DNA from: Lacihabitans sp. LS3-19
GTDB taxonomy: Bacteria; Bacteroidota; Bacteroidia; Cytophagales; Spirosomataceae
Direction of reading: 5' to 3'
Length of the DNA: 64,000 nt
Assembly: GCF_024343575.1 (NCBI RefSeq)
Contig: NZ_RJUA01000120.1
Location: forward strand, 124,001 to 188,000
The position numbers and the translations under genes were made by a program. Positions 1 to 8,519 of the stretch are shown here, one piece after another (position 1 is the first letter of the stretch; each line of letters starts with the position of its first letter). The notes under the pieces were generated by a model. That model was not told the DNA's origin, searched no databases, and worked only from the letters and a program-made list of their open reading frames with translations.

Positions 1-703
1 TTTCTGAAAGCAAATCTACCGCTGTGTTGCTCGGTGCAACTACCAAAATCTTTTCGTTTTTCTCTATGGCTAATTTACAAATAGCAGCAACCAAAGTTGT
101 AGTTTTACCTGTTCCAGGAGGACCATGAACAATTGCTAATTCATTGGCATTCAATATCTTTTCAACTGCTTTGTTTTGAGAAGCATTTAGGTCTTTTTCA
201 GAAAAATAAGGCAATGTCTCATTAAAAGTAGGCGTTTTGTTGCCTTTAATTACTTCTATATTCTCAGCATCTGAGGCCTTTTTTAATGCCGAAAACATTT
301 CTTCATAAGAAGTATTGTCAAAAAGCACCTCAAGGCCTAATTTGCCATCACGACTCCAGTCAGGCAATTCGTCTGTACGGATATTCAGTTTAAGTCTATT
401 TCCACCTTGATGCGTTACCACACCTTCTATTTTGTCAACTTTGGGGTCGTGATTGGAAAACAATATTGCGGGAACACCAAAACGAAATTGATGAGACAAA
501 TCTTGATGAGTAGTTCGCTCAAATTCCACCGTAAGATAATCTCCTCTGCCCAATTCCTGGCCTCTAATAGCCACCGGATACCACGTTAAACCATTTCCTC
601 GCCTTTCGCCAATAGATGCTGATTCGGTAAGTTTTTTATATTGTGCTTGGTCTTCAAGTTTTTCAATTTTAAGGATTTCAGCAAGATCTTTGAAATAATC
701 CAT
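1..703 (-). CDS. SF1 (Upf1/IGHMBP2-like) DNA/RNA helicase, C-terminus outside window
   Basis: The reverse strand reads open from an ATG at 703 to the window edge, giving the first 234 residues. The N-terminal part (about 30-130) looks like the beta-barrel that precedes the ATPase core in Upf1/IGHMBP2-type superfamily 1 helicases. A Walker A motif GPPGTGKT lies at 194-201, followed by motif Ia (APSNTAVD, about 223-230). The rest of the RecA-like domains lies outside the window. Members unwind nucleic acid with ATP; the physiological role in this group is not established. The start is 23 nt downstream of the araC-type gene on the same strand, so the two may be co-transcribed. Confidence 0.85.
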   Translation of the reverse strand, partial: MDYFKDLAEILKIEKLEDQAQYKKLTESASIGERRGNGLTWYPVAIRGQELGRGDYLTVEFERTTHQDLSHQFRFGVPAILFSNHDPKVDKIEGVVTHQGGNRLKLNIRTDELPDWSRDGKLGLEVLFDNTSYEEMFSALKKASDAENIEVIKGNKTPTFNETLPYFSEKDLNASQNKAVEKILNANELAIVHGPPGTGKTTTLVAAICKLAIEKNEKILVVAPSNTAVDLLSE

Positions 704-726
704 TCAGGACAGTTTTTTTTACAAAT

Positions 727-1593
727 TTAGTGAATATTGGCCTTCAAATAAGCATTTGGGGTTTGAGAAGTAACTTTTTTAAATTGAAAATGAAAGTTTG
801 ACATCGTATTGAAACCACTTTCGAAGGCTATTTCAGCAATACTCATTTCTTTATTTTTAAGTAATTTACAGGCATTTCCAATGCGTATTTCGTTTACAAA
901 ATCCACAAAAGTCTTGTTAGTTCTTTTCTTAAAATACCTACAAAAAGCGGCTTCTGTCATATTTACTTTATCTGCTATTTCATTCAGTTTAATGTTTTCT
1001 TTGAAAGATTGACTCACAAAATCATAGACCTTTTGCATTCTTTCGGTTTCAGAAATTTTGTAAGAATTGGCGTAGTCAGGATTTGTTATATATTTAAAAT
1101 CAGTATTTTGAGAGAGTGAATGTAATAATTCTAATAATTTCAAAACTCTTTCAAATCCAAAGACTGCTGGAATTTCTTTCAAAAAATCTATAACCTTTTC
1201 TTTTAAATTATCTGACCAATATATTCCACGTTTTGAATTTTCTAAAAGGACTTTCAATGGTTTCATCTCTGGTTTTTCGAAAAAGTTTTCTCCCAGAAAA
1301 TCCTCAGAAAAATATAAGACAATGCCATGAGTTGAGTCTTTTGAATCCGCATCAAAATATTGTTTATCACTTCGCCATAGATGTGGAAGATTTGGACCAA
1401 GAAATACGGTATCGCCTTCCTCAAAATGCTGAATATTATCTCCAATAAATCTGGTCCCAGTCCCCTTCAATACAGTAAATAATTGATAATGAGGATGAAA
1501 ATGCCAATTTGGGTCAAAATGCTTTTCTTTCAAATCCAAAACAGTTATGGATTCTAGCTGACTTTCAATATTTTTTTCTAAAACTATGGGCAT
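727..1593 (-). CDS. AraC family transcriptional regulator with cupin sensor domain
   Basis: 288 residues. The N-terminal part has a cupin-like segment (HFHPHYQL near 31, then GDNIQHFEEGDTVFLGPNLPH), which in this family senses a small carbohydrate-type ligand. The C-terminal 100 residues contain two helix-turn-helices; the second carries the family signature around IAEIAFESGFNTMSNFHFQFKK. The gene is divergent from the sugar epimerase at 1729, and the shared 135-bp gap holds 21-bp spaced direct repeats, so it probably regulates the epimerase/Gfo-Idh genes. The ligand is unknown. Family assignment is firm; the target is inferred from position. Confidence 0.9.
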   Translation of the reverse strand: MPIVLEKNIESQLESITVLDLKEKHFDPNWHFHPHYQLFTVLKGTGTRFIGDNIQHFEEGDTVFLGPNLPHLWRSDKQYFDADSKDSTHGIVLYFSEDFLGENFFEKPEMKPLKVLLENSKRGIYWSDNLKEKVIDFLKEIPAVFGFERVLKLLELLHSLSQNTDFKYITNPDYANSYKISETERMQKVYDFVSQSFKENIKLNEIADKVNMTEAAFCRYFKKRTNKTFVDFVNEIRIGNACKLLKNKEMSIAEIAFESGFNTMSNFHFQFKKVTSQTPNAYLKANIH

Positions 1594-1631
1594 TTATGGC
1601 AATACTGTTTTTTGTCTAAAATTAAACTATG

Positions 1632-1681
1632 ATAGTCAAAAATAGTCAATATTCAGGATAAATTGGCAAAAATTGAGGATA
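1632..1681. promoter_or_regulatory. Direct repeats in the araC/epimerase divergent region (candidate operator)
   Basis: ATAGTCAA occurs at 1632-1639 and 1642-1649 (10-bp period), and ATTCAGGATA (1651-1660) recurs as ATTGAGGATA (1672-1681), a 21-bp period. AraC-type proteins commonly bind direct half-sites about two helical turns apart. Operator function is inferred. Confidence 0.4.
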
Positions 1682-1728
1682 GAATTTGAAAAATTCTTCT
1701 ATAATATTGTATTTAAAATAGAAAGGCT

Positions 1729-2568
1729 TTGATGAAAAATAAAATTGGGATGAATCTTTTGCTTTGGGGCACCGAAATAGACGAGCGTTTATTTCCGGTT
1801 TTAGAGCAAATAAAAGAAATAGGCTACGATGGAGTTGAGATTCCTATTTTTAATACCAATCCCGAACATTGGTATTCTTGGCGTAAAAAACTAGATGAAT
1901 TGGGCTTAGATAGAATTGCGGTAACTATAAACGGGCCAGGAGAGAGTTTTATAAGTGCAGAACCGCACGAACGAAAGTCAACCTTAGAAAGAAACAAATT
2001 GGCTTTGGATTGTGCAATGATTTTAGGCTCAGATTTATTAACAGGCCCTTTTCATTCAGCTTTGGGAGTTTTTACGGGCTCAAAAGCTACAAATCAAGAA
2101 AAAGCATGGGCCAAAGAAGGCCTTTGGGATTTGGCAGAATATGCTGATAGTCTTGGGATTAAACTAGGATTAGAATATTTGAATAGATTTGAGAGTTATT
2201 TGGTTTCTTGTTCTGATGAATTGCTAGATTTGGTAAACTACATTGACCATCCTGCTTGCAAGATTATGTTTGATACTTTCCATGCGAATATTGAGGAAAA
2301 AAGTTTGACGGAGGCAATCAAAAAAATCGGTGATAAACTGGTGCATGTGCAGTTATCAGAAAACGACAGAGGAACATTAGGGCAGGGAAGAGTTGAAATT
2401 CCAGAAGTTTTGGAAGCTCTAAAAAGTATAAATTATGAAGGAATGCTAAGTATAGAAGCTTTCAGTGAAAAACTTGCAGCGGCTAATATTTGGCGGAAAA
2501 TGTTTGATTCTGAAGAACAGTTAGTGAAGGATTCGTTTGCTTATTTACAAAGAATTATAAAATTGTAA
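1729..2568 (+). CDS. Sugar phosphate isomerase/epimerase (xylose-isomerase-like TIM barrel)
   Basis: 279 residues, full length for the family. It starts MKNKIGMNLLLWG after the tandem ATGs and has the AP-endonuclease-2/xylose-isomerase-like TIM barrel of D-tagatose/D-psicose 3-epimerases. Expected metal ligands are visible: Glu in LGLEYLNRF, Asp-His in MFDTFHANIEE, His in LVHVQLSEN and Glu in GMLSIEAFS. The family interconverts ketohexoses or related sugars. It is followed by a tiny Phd-like ORF and then a Gfo/Idh/MocA oxidoreductase, a pairing common in catabolism of unusual sugars or cyclitols. The exact substrate cannot be told from sequence. Confidence 0.85.
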   Translation: MMKNKIGMNLLLWGTEIDERLFPVLEQIKEIGYDGVEIPIFNTNPEHWYSWRKKLDELGLDRIAVTINGPGESFISAEPHERKSTLERNKLALDCAMILGSDLLTGPFHSALGVFTGSKATNQEKAWAKEGLWDLAEYADSLGIKLGLEYLNRFESYLVSCSDELLDLVNYIDHPACKIMFDTFHANIEEKSLTEAIKKIGDKLVHVQLSENDRGTLGQGRVEIPEVLEALKSINYEGMLSIEAFSEKLAAANIWRKMFDSEEQLVKDSFAYLQRIIKL

Positions 2569-2573
2569 AATCT

Positions 2574-2738
2574 ATGACAAATATAATAGAAATGACATCG
2601 ACAGAGTTTCGTAGAAAATTATATAGAGTTATTGAAATAGTAAATCAAGGGAAAGTAATTGCTGTAACTTTTGGAAAGAATAGAAAATTAATTGGATATT
2701 TTGTTGGACCAAAACAATATAAAAACTTTAATTCTTAA
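2574..2738 (+). CDS. Small Phd/YefM-like antitoxin-type protein, orphan
   Basis: A 54-codon ORF (ATG 2574, TAA 2736-2738) filling the gap between the epimerase and the oxidoreductase. The protein has the layout of a Phd/YefM N-terminal domain: TSTEFRRKL, then VNQGKVIAVTFGKNRKLIGYFV, which resembles the usual helix followed by a beta hairpin with G-R-x-hydrophobic. No toxin gene follows; the next gene is an oxidoreductase 5 nt away. It may be an orphan antitoxin, a remnant, or a small regulator of the operon. Codons look ordinary for the region and there are no internal stops. Family assignment is by pattern only. Confidence 0.5.
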   Translation: MTNIIEMTSTEFRRKLYRVIEIVNQGKVIAVTFGKNRKLIGYFVGPKQYKNFNS

Positions 2739-2743
2739 TAAAA

Positions 2744-3865
2744 ATGAAAAAAATAAACATTGCCATCGTTGGACTTGGTTTCGGAGCTGAATTTATTCCG
2801 ATTTATCAGCGTCATCCAAATGCCAACATGTATGCTATTTGTCAGAGAAACACAGAAAGTCTTAATAAAATAGGAGATACTTTCGGAATAGAAAAACGAT
2901 ATTCTGATTATGATGAATTGCTAAAAGACCCAGAAATTGACGCTGTTCATATCAATTCTCCGATTCCAAATCACGCAGAACAGTCGCTTAAGGCATTGTA
3001 TGCTGGCAAACACGTAGCATGTACAGTACCAATGGCCACCAGCGTAGAAGATTGCATGAAAATAGTGAAAGCAACTCAAGAAACGGGCAAAAAGTACATG
3101 ATGATGGAAACCGTGGTATATGCACGCGAGTTTTTGTTTGTAAAAGAAATGTACGAGAAAGGCGAATTAGGCAAAGTTCAATTCTTGAAAGCCTCGCACC
3201 AGCAAGATATGGAAGGTTGGCCTGACTATTGGCCAGGATTGCCTCCTATGCACTATGCTACTCATTGTGTTGGACCCGTTGCCGGACTTTTGAAATTAGA
3301 GGCAGAATACGTTTCTTGTTTTGGTTCAGGTACCATTTCTGAAGATTTAATAAAAATACACAATTCGCCTTTTGCAGTAGAATCTGCTCATATTAAGTTC
3401 AAAGACAGTGACTTAAGTGCATACGTTTACCGATCGTTATTTGATGTAGCTCGTCAATACCGTGAGAGTTTTGAGGTTTATGGTTCTAAAAAATCATTTG
3501 AGTGGGCATTGATAGAAGGCGAACCGAATGTAATACATACCGCCAAAAAACCTGAACCTGAGATACCAGAAAGAGTCGAAACGCCAGATTATGCTCAACT
3601 TTTGCCAAAAGAGATCCAGTCATTTACGGGAAAAGGTGTTTATGATAGTGACGAAAACACGCATTTGAGCTTTGCCCAAGGCGGTGGTCATGGTGGTTCG
3701 CATCCACATTTGGCACATGAGTTTTTGATGGCTTTGGTTGAAGATCGTGATCCATTTCCCAATGCCGCACAATCTGCCAACTGGACTTCCGTAGGAATAT
3801 TGGCTCATGAGTCAGCCATGCAAGGCGGAGAATTGATTAGAGTACCTGATTTTTTTAATGTTTAA
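2744..3865 (+). CDS. Gfo/Idh/MocA family oxidoreductase
   Basis: 373 residues. The N-terminal Rossmann fold opens IAIVGLGFGAEF (GxGxxG), followed by the conserved AVHINSPIPNHAEQ segment and the catalytic-type region AGKHVACTVPMA, where the usual EKP lysine is not present in standard form (TVPM instead). The C-terminal alpha/beta domain includes MHYATHCVGP, whose histidine matches the family's catalytic region. Members oxidise or epimerise sugars or cyclitols with NAD(P). It sits downstream of the epimerase and is probably in the same pathway. The TVP sequence in place of EKP suggests a non-standard member, so the reaction should not be assumed to be simple dehydrogenation. Confidence 0.88.
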   Translation: MKKINIAIVGLGFGAEFIPIYQRHPNANMYAICQRNTESLNKIGDTFGIEKRYSDYDELLKDPEIDAVHINSPIPNHAEQSLKALYAGKHVACTVPMATSVEDCMKIVKATQETGKKYMMMETVVYAREFLFVKEMYEKGELGKVQFLKASHQQDMEGWPDYWPGLPPMHYATHCVGPVAGLLKLEAEYVSCFGSGTISEDLIKIHNSPFAVESAHIKFKDSDLSAYVYRSLFDVARQYRESFEVYGSKKSFEWALIEGEPNVIHTAKKPEPEIPERVETPDYAQLLPKEIQSFTGKGVYDSDENTHLSFAQGGGHGGSHPHLAHEFLMALVEDRDPFPNAAQSANWTSVGILAHESAMQGGELIRVPDFFNV

Positions 3866-3892
3866 GTATAGAAAAAGCACAAACAAAAATAT

Positions 3893-3920
3893 TACATTTG
3901 TATATATAAAAAGTATATAC
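3893..3920 (+). promoter_or_regulatory. Promoter -7 element and palindromic operator of the TA operon
   Basis: TACATTTG at 3893-3900 matches the Bacteroidota -7 consensus TAnnTTTG. It runs into a 7-bp inverted repeat, GTATATA (3900-3906) and TATATAC (3914-3920), 17 nt before the antitoxin ATG. Ribbon-helix-helix antitoxins usually repress their own operon at palindromes in this position. Function is inferred. Confidence 0.5.
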
Positions 3921-3936
3921 AAATAATATTAAAATT

Positions 3937-4158
3937 ATGAAGGCTATATCATTAAAACTAGAAGACAACACTTTTAAAGAAATCGATGAAATTATTGATG
4001 CAATTAATAAACCGAGAAATAGGTATATAAACGAAGCTATTATTTTCTATAATAAAATACAAAAACGAGAATTAATCGCCGAGAAATTGAAAATAGAATC
4101 CAAATTAGTTAAAGAAGATAATCTTAAAATTTTAAAGGAATTTGAAGATGCAGATTAA
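3937..4158 (+). CDS. Ribbon-helix-helix antitoxin (CopG/MazE-like)
   Basis: 73 residues. The N-terminus (MKAISLKLEDNTFKEIDEII, then INKPRNRYINEAIIFYN) fits a ribbon-helix-helix DNA-binding domain: a short beta strand and two helices with an R-N-x-Y-I-N-E-A turn. The C-terminal charged helix would bind the toxin. It overlaps the MazF-like gene by 11 nt, typical of translational coupling in type II toxin-antitoxin modules. The pair lies between the oxidoreductase and the ThuA-domain gene and looks inserted into the sugar locus. Confidence 0.8.
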   Translation: MKAISLKLEDNTFKEIDEIIDAINKPRNRYINEAIIFYNKIQKRELIAEKLKIESKLVKEDNLKILKEFEDAD

Positions 4159-4507
4159 ACGAATGGATGTTTGGTTAGCTAATCTTAATCCTCAGAAAGG
4201 AACCGAACCAGGAAAAGTAAGGCCTGTTTTGATATTACAAACCGATCTTTTAAATGATATCTCTCATGCATCTACAATAATTTGCCCTTTTTCTACGAAT
4301 CTAATTGATGGCTTAGAGTTTTTAAGAATTAGAGTAAAAGCTGAGGATGTTAGTTTGTTAGAACAAGATTGCGATGTACTTCTGGACCAAATTAGAGCTA
4401 TTGACAATGCCCGCTTATTTAAAAAACTAGGTGAGTTGCCCATAGAATATGTTTCTAAAATAGCCTTACGGCTAAACACAATTTTAGATTTAGACTTAGA
4501 CAATTAA
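4148..4507 (+). CDS. MazF/PemK-type mRNA interferase toxin
   Basis: 119 residues from the ATG at 4148; an in-frame TTG at 4142 gives two extra residues but is less likely. The PemK/MazF fold is clear: MDVWLANLNPQKGTEPGKVRPVLILQTD with the conserved G-x-E-x-x-K-x-R-P-V-L core, a later ICPFSTNL strand, and LLDQIRAIDNARL, which holds the conserved D-Q-I-R motif. MazF toxins cleave mRNA at short sequence motifs. The cognate antitoxin is the upstream RHH protein. The module appears intact. Confidence 0.88.
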   Translation: MQIKRMDVWLANLNPQKGTEPGKVRPVLILQTDLLNDISHASTIICPFSTNLIDGLEFLRIRVKAEDVSLLEQDCDVLLDQIRAIDNARLFKKLGELPIEYVSKIALRLNTILDLDLDN

Positions 4508-4618
4508 AAATGGGAAAGAATTTTTTAAAATAATTACAAAATGCAGTTTCATAAAAATGTAGACATATTATTTAAAAAATATTTTTCCATATTATTTCAT
4601 TTATTCAACCAAAATTAT

Positions 4619-7600
4619 ATGAAAAAACTATTTTTTCTTTTCATTTTCTTTTCATTTTTTAGCTCTTTCGCCCAAACCGGCCGAAGACTTGAAGTCCTAT
4701 TTCTTGGTGACAATGGCCACCATAAACCCATAGAGCGAGTGCCTTCACTTATGGCGGCACTTGGACCAAAAGGCGTAAATGTTACTTATACAGATGATTT
4801 GACAGATCTGAATCCGAAAACCTTAAATAAGTATGATGCAGTAATGCTATATGCCAATTGGGACGAAATTAGCCCTGCTCAAGAAAAAGCTTTGCTTGAT
4901 TTTGTGGCTTCAGGAAAAGGCTTTTTGCCCATCCATTGTGCATCTTATTGTTTTAGAAATTCACCAGAATTTGTAAAACTGGTAGGGGGACAGTTTTGGA
5001 GACATACCATGGACTCTATAACTACCCAAACTGTTCAACCAAATCATCCCATCATGCAAGGATTGAAGCCCTTCACGGCTTATGACGAAACCTATTTGCA
5101 TACCAAACTTGAGGCCGATAATAATGTTTTGGCTACAAGAGAAATCAAAGCGGATCAGTTTAAAGACAAACCAGACACTAAAACCGAACCTTATACATGG
5201 ACGAGAACCCATGGCAAAGGAAAGGTATTTTATACAGCCTACGGTCATGACGACAGAACGTGGTCTAACCCAGACTTTCAAGAAATGCTTTACAAAGCCA
5301 TTCTATGGTCAGTAAATGACGAGGCATTGGCAGCATTTAATGCCCGAAATCCAGTCGCTTTTACATACAGAGAGGCTAATTTGCCCAATTATGAGCAACG
5401 TCCTGGACCGCAATTGCAACAGTTTCCACTTTCTCCTGAGGAATCAATGAAGCATCTTCAAGTGCCGGTAGATTTTAACTTAGAATTGTTTGCCGCTGAA
5501 CCGAATGTAATGCACCCGATAGCTATCACTTGGGACGAAAAAGGCCGCCTTTTTGTGTTGGTAACCAAAGATTACCCTAACGAAAGAAAAAAAGAAGGCG
5601 GTTCTGACTATATTTTGATGTGTGAAGATACCGACAAAGATGGCAAAGCGGATAAGTTTACGAAATGGGCAGATGGCTTAAGCATACCGACAGGAATGGT
5701 TTTCGCCAATGGTGGCTTGATCGTTTCTCAAGCTCCAGATATGTTGTTTTTACAAGATACAGACGGCGATGACAAGGCAGATAAAAAGAAAGTCTTGTTT
5801 TCAGGATTTGGTACCGGAGATACGCACGCTGGGCCTTCAAACCTACATTATGGCTTCGACAACTGGATTTGGGGATGCGTGGGTTATTCAGGGTATAAAG
5901 GCAAATTTGACGGAGCCGATACTTTAAATTTCGGTCAAGCATTCTTTAGGTTTTTGCCCGACGGCAGTAAAATGGAATGGATGACCTCTACATCAAACAA
6001 TACTTGGGGAATGTCTTTCAACGAAACCAATGATGTTTTTGGTTCTACTGCCAACAATTCCCACGGCTGGTACATGGCCATTCCGCATAGTTATTTCAAT
6101 TCTAAAAACAGAGTTGACAATGGCAGCAGAAGCACGGATACCCATCGTGATATGAAACCCATAACTAACAAAGTTAGGCAAGTGGATGCTTTCGGAGGAT
6201 TTACAGCGGCAGCTGGATATAATTTTTATACTGCTAGATCATTTCCAAAAAAATACTGGAACAATATAGCTTTTGTCTCAGAACCTACGGGCCATATTTT
6301 GCACCAAAACAGTATGCAGAAAAAAGGGACGGACTTTTTTGATAAAGAAAGTTTCAACCTTATGGCTGGTGCAGACGAATGGTTTTCACCTGTATTTGCT
6401 GAGGTTGGCCCCGATGGTGCAGTTTGGGTAGCAGACTGGTACAGTTTCATTATTCAGCACAATCCCGTACCGAAGGGTTTTCAAAATGGTACAGGAAATG
6501 CCTACGATACTGATTTAAGGGATTTTACACATGGCAGAATCTACAGAGTATCAGCCAAAGAGGCTCCTGAATATACGCCTTTAGCATTGTCAATTTATCA
6601 TCCTGATGTTTTATTAAAAGCCTTGAAAAACGACAATATGTTCTGGAGAATGCAAGCCCAGCGATTGTTGGTTCAAAGAGGCAAAACCGATGTAAAAGAG
6701 CAATTAATAGCTATTTTAAAAGACCAAAGTTTAGACGAAATTGGCATAAATGCTCCAGCTATACATGCTCTGTGGACATTGAAAGGATTAAATGCTATCG
6801 ATAATAATATTATTGAAATTGGCCTAAAACATGCTTCTTCGGATGTTAGAAAAAACACTTTGAAAGTGATGGATTTCACAAAAGAGTCTGTTGAATTGGT
6901 TTTAGAAAATGATTTGTTGAATGACAAAGATCCTTTGGTAGTTCTTAATGCTTTGCTTTTGTTTTCAAAATCGCCACTGGATGACAAAGCCGAAAAGGTG
7001 TTTTTTGAAAGAATGGACAAATCTACTGAGGTGGAAGATCGTTGGTTGCCTGATGCTTTTGCTTGTGTATTGACGGCAAATGATGGAAAATTATTGAAAA
7101 AACATCTTGCCAATCAAACCAAAAGTGCAAAGCTGAACGCCAAACCTATGGACATGCCTATGAACCATGACCACAGTAAAATGATGCACGAAGCTAAAGC
7201 CGAGACAAAAGCGGAAGGTATAGACCTATTGATTACCGATATTATCATTGACCCAACAAATCCTTCGGCACGTGAAAGAATAACAGTGACTGTAAATGTA
7301 AAAAACCAAGGAAAAATAGATTTGCCAGCTGATAAATTTGTCAGTCTTGACATGACTTTTGAGGGCATGGGCATGAAAGTAGATCAGTTGAGCCGAAACT
7401 TTAAAGAGGGTATAAATGCAGGCGAAACGGTCGCCATAACCAAAAATATCAATGGGCCTTGGGTTGGAAATATATCTTTCTACACCGACATTATCGGCGA
7501 ATACAATCTGGGAATCGTATTGGACAAAGGCAATGAGATCAATGAAAGCAACGAGAAGAATAACTTTTTAAGCAAAAAAATAAACTTCGCTGCTCCTGCT

Positions 7601-8263
7601 AATATGAACACTTATTCGATGGAAAGAGCCTTGAGGTCTTATGCTTCGGTAGCACCAGTCAAATCTTTGGTGGCTGCTATAAGAAACGCTCAAACTTTGG
7701 ATGCTCAAGGAAAATCCGCTGTGATCAAGGCTATTTCGGAAGGTTGGAACTATAAAATCAAAGATGTGAAAGTTAATCCTACGGATAAGGTTTTTCTGAC
7801 TGGATTAAATAAAACGCAGGATGCCAAACTTACCAAATTGCTGCAAGGCTGGAATGTGATTGCAGAAACAAAACTTACAGGTGATGTAAAAGTTATAAGA
7901 ATAAAAGCTGTAAAAGAAGCAATGAAATATGACTTGAAAGAGTTTACCGTTAAAGCTGGGCAAACTGTTGAGTTGATATTTGAAAACCCTGATGCCATGC
8001 AACATAATTTGGTAATTATAAAACCAAAAACCAACGAGAAAGTAGGAACTGCAGCAGACAAAATGATGATGGACGAAAAAGGAGCAGAGAAAAATTATGT
8101 TCCGGCACTGTCCGAAGTATTATTTTCAACGCCATTGGTTAATCCTGAGCAAAGTTTCAAACTGACATTTAAAGCACCCAATACCATCGGAAATTACCCT
8201 TATATTTGCACATTTCCAGGGCACTGGAGATTGATGAACGGCGTAATGAAAGTTGTTAAATAA
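4619..8263 (+). CDS. Secreted multidomain ThuA / PVC-type dehydrogenase / HEAT / CARDB / cupredoxin protein
   Basis: 1214 residues from the ATG at 4619, where a clean signal peptide begins (MKKLFFLFIFFSFFSSFAQ); the in-frame ATG at 4541 would bury it. Domain order: ThuA glutamine-amidotransferase-like domain (about 23-250, with LPIHCASYCF), a six-bladed dehydrogenase propeller of the PVC membrane-bound dehydrogenase type (about 280-660), HEAT-like helices (about 670-830), a Met/His-rich linker (MDMPMNHDHSKMMHE, about 843-857), a CARDB Ig-like domain (about 865-985), and a C-terminal cupredoxin with blue-copper ligands H1129, C1197, H1202 and M1206 (CTFPGHWRLM). I found no CxxCH haem motif. 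The protein probably oxidises a sugar derivative in the periplasm and passes electrons to its own copper domain; this is inferred. Confidence 0.85.
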   Translation: MKKLFFLFIFFSFFSSFAQTGRRLEVLFLGDNGHHKPIERVPSLMAALGPKGVNVTYTDDLTDLNPKTLNKYDAVMLYANWDEISPAQEKALLDFVASGKGFLPIHCASYCFRNSPEFVKLVGGQFWRHTMDSITTQTVQPNHPIMQGLKPFTAYDETYLHTKLEADNNVLATREIKADQFKDKPDTKTEPYTWTRTHGKGKVFYTAYGHDDRTWSNPDFQEMLYKAILWSVNDEALAAFNARNPVAFTYREANLPNYEQRPGPQLQQFPLSPEESMKHLQVPVDFNLELFAAEPNVMHPIAITWDEKGRLFVLVTKDYPNERKKEGGSDYILMCEDTDKDGKADKFTKWADGLSIPTGMVFANGGLIVSQAPDMLFLQDTDGDDKADKKKVLFSGFGTGDTHAGPSNLHYGFDNWIWGCVGYSGYKGKFDGADTLNFGQAFFRFLPDGSKMEWMTSTSNNTWGMSFNETNDVFGSTANNSHGWYMAIPHSYFNSKNRVDNGSRSTDTHRDMKPITNKVRQVDAFGGFTAAAGYNFYTARSFPKKYWNNIAFVSEPTGHILHQNSMQKKGTDFFDKESFNLMAGADEWFSPVFAEVGPDGAVWVADWYSFIIQHNPVPKGFQNGTGNAYDTDLRDFTHGRIYRVSAKEAPEYTPLALSIYHPDVLLKALKNDNMFWRMQAQRLLVQRGKTDVKEQLIAILKDQSLDEIGINAPAIHALWTLKGLNAIDNNIIEIGLKHASSDVRKNTLKVMDFTKESVELVLENDLLNDKDPLVVLNALLLFSKSPLDDKAEKVFFERMDKSTEVEDRWLPDAFACVLTANDGKLLKKHLANQTKSAKLNAKPMDMPMNHDHSKMMHEAKAETKAEGIDLLITDIIIDPTNPSARERITVTVNVKNQGKIDLPADKFVSLDMTFEGMGMKVDQLSRNFKEGINAGETVAITKNINGPWVGNISFYTDIIGEYNLGIVLDKGNEINESNEKNNFLSKKINFAAPANMNTYSMERALRSYASVAPVKSLVAAIRNAQTLDAQGKSAVIKAISEGWNYKIKDVKVNPTDKVFLTGLNKTQDAKLTKLLQGWNVIAETKLTGDVKVIRIKAVKEAMKYDLKEFTVKAGQTVELIFENPDAMQHNLVIIKPKTNEKVGTAADKMMMDEKGAEKNYVPALSEVLFSTPLVNPEQSFKLTFKAPNTIGNYPYICTFPGHWRLMNGVMKVVK

Positions 8264-8270
8264 CAAAGCA

Positions 8271-8298
8271 AACCTCCAAGCCTAAAAACTTGGAGGTT
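8271..8298 (+). terminator. Hairpin terminator after the ThuA-domain gene
   Basis: Perfect 10-bp inverted repeat AACCTCCAAG / CTTGGAGGTT with an 8-nt loop, 7 nt after the stop codon and followed by ATATTTTA. The next gene starts only 7 nt beyond the stem, so it may also act as a leader hairpin for that gene. Confidence 0.65.
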
Positions 8299-8305
8299 AT
8301 ATTTT

Positions 8306-8509
8306 ATGGATCCTTTACACGGTATTACTTTAGAACAAATTATCAAGGAATTGGTCATCAAAATCGGTTGGGACGAAATGTACCAAGCGGTCAGAATCAA
8401 TTGCTTCCACTTTGACCCGAGCATAAAGTCCTCCCTAGCTTTTCTCCGAAAAACCCCTTGGGCAAGAACCAAAGTCGAGCAATTGTATATTAAGAGAATT
8501 GTGAAGTGA
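8306..8509 (+). CDS. VF530 family (DUF2132) small DNA-binding protein
   Basis: 67 residues: [16 protein letters not shown], then [14 protein letters not shown] and a [13 protein letters not shown] segment, which are the hallmarks of the VF530/DUF2132 family. The Vibrio structure is reported to be a compact helical DNA-binding fold. The physiological role is unknown. The gene follows a strong hairpin and precedes a REP-like repeat, so it is probably transcribed alone or by read-through. Length and ends match the family. Confidence 0.82.
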   Translation: MDPLHGITLEQIIKELVIKIGWDEMYQAVRINCFHFDPSIKSSLAFLRKTPWARTKVEQLYIKRIVK

Positions 8510-8519
8510 TTTAAGTTCT

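Noticed and set aside
4541-4618. Upstream start of the ThuA-domain gene at 4541
   Set aside because: It would put 26 residues in front of a perfect signal peptide that starts at the ATG at 4619.
6673-7374. Two long antisense frames in the ThuA-domain gene
   Set aside because: No recognisable domain; hydrophobic runs are the complement of Lys/Asp-rich coding sequence.
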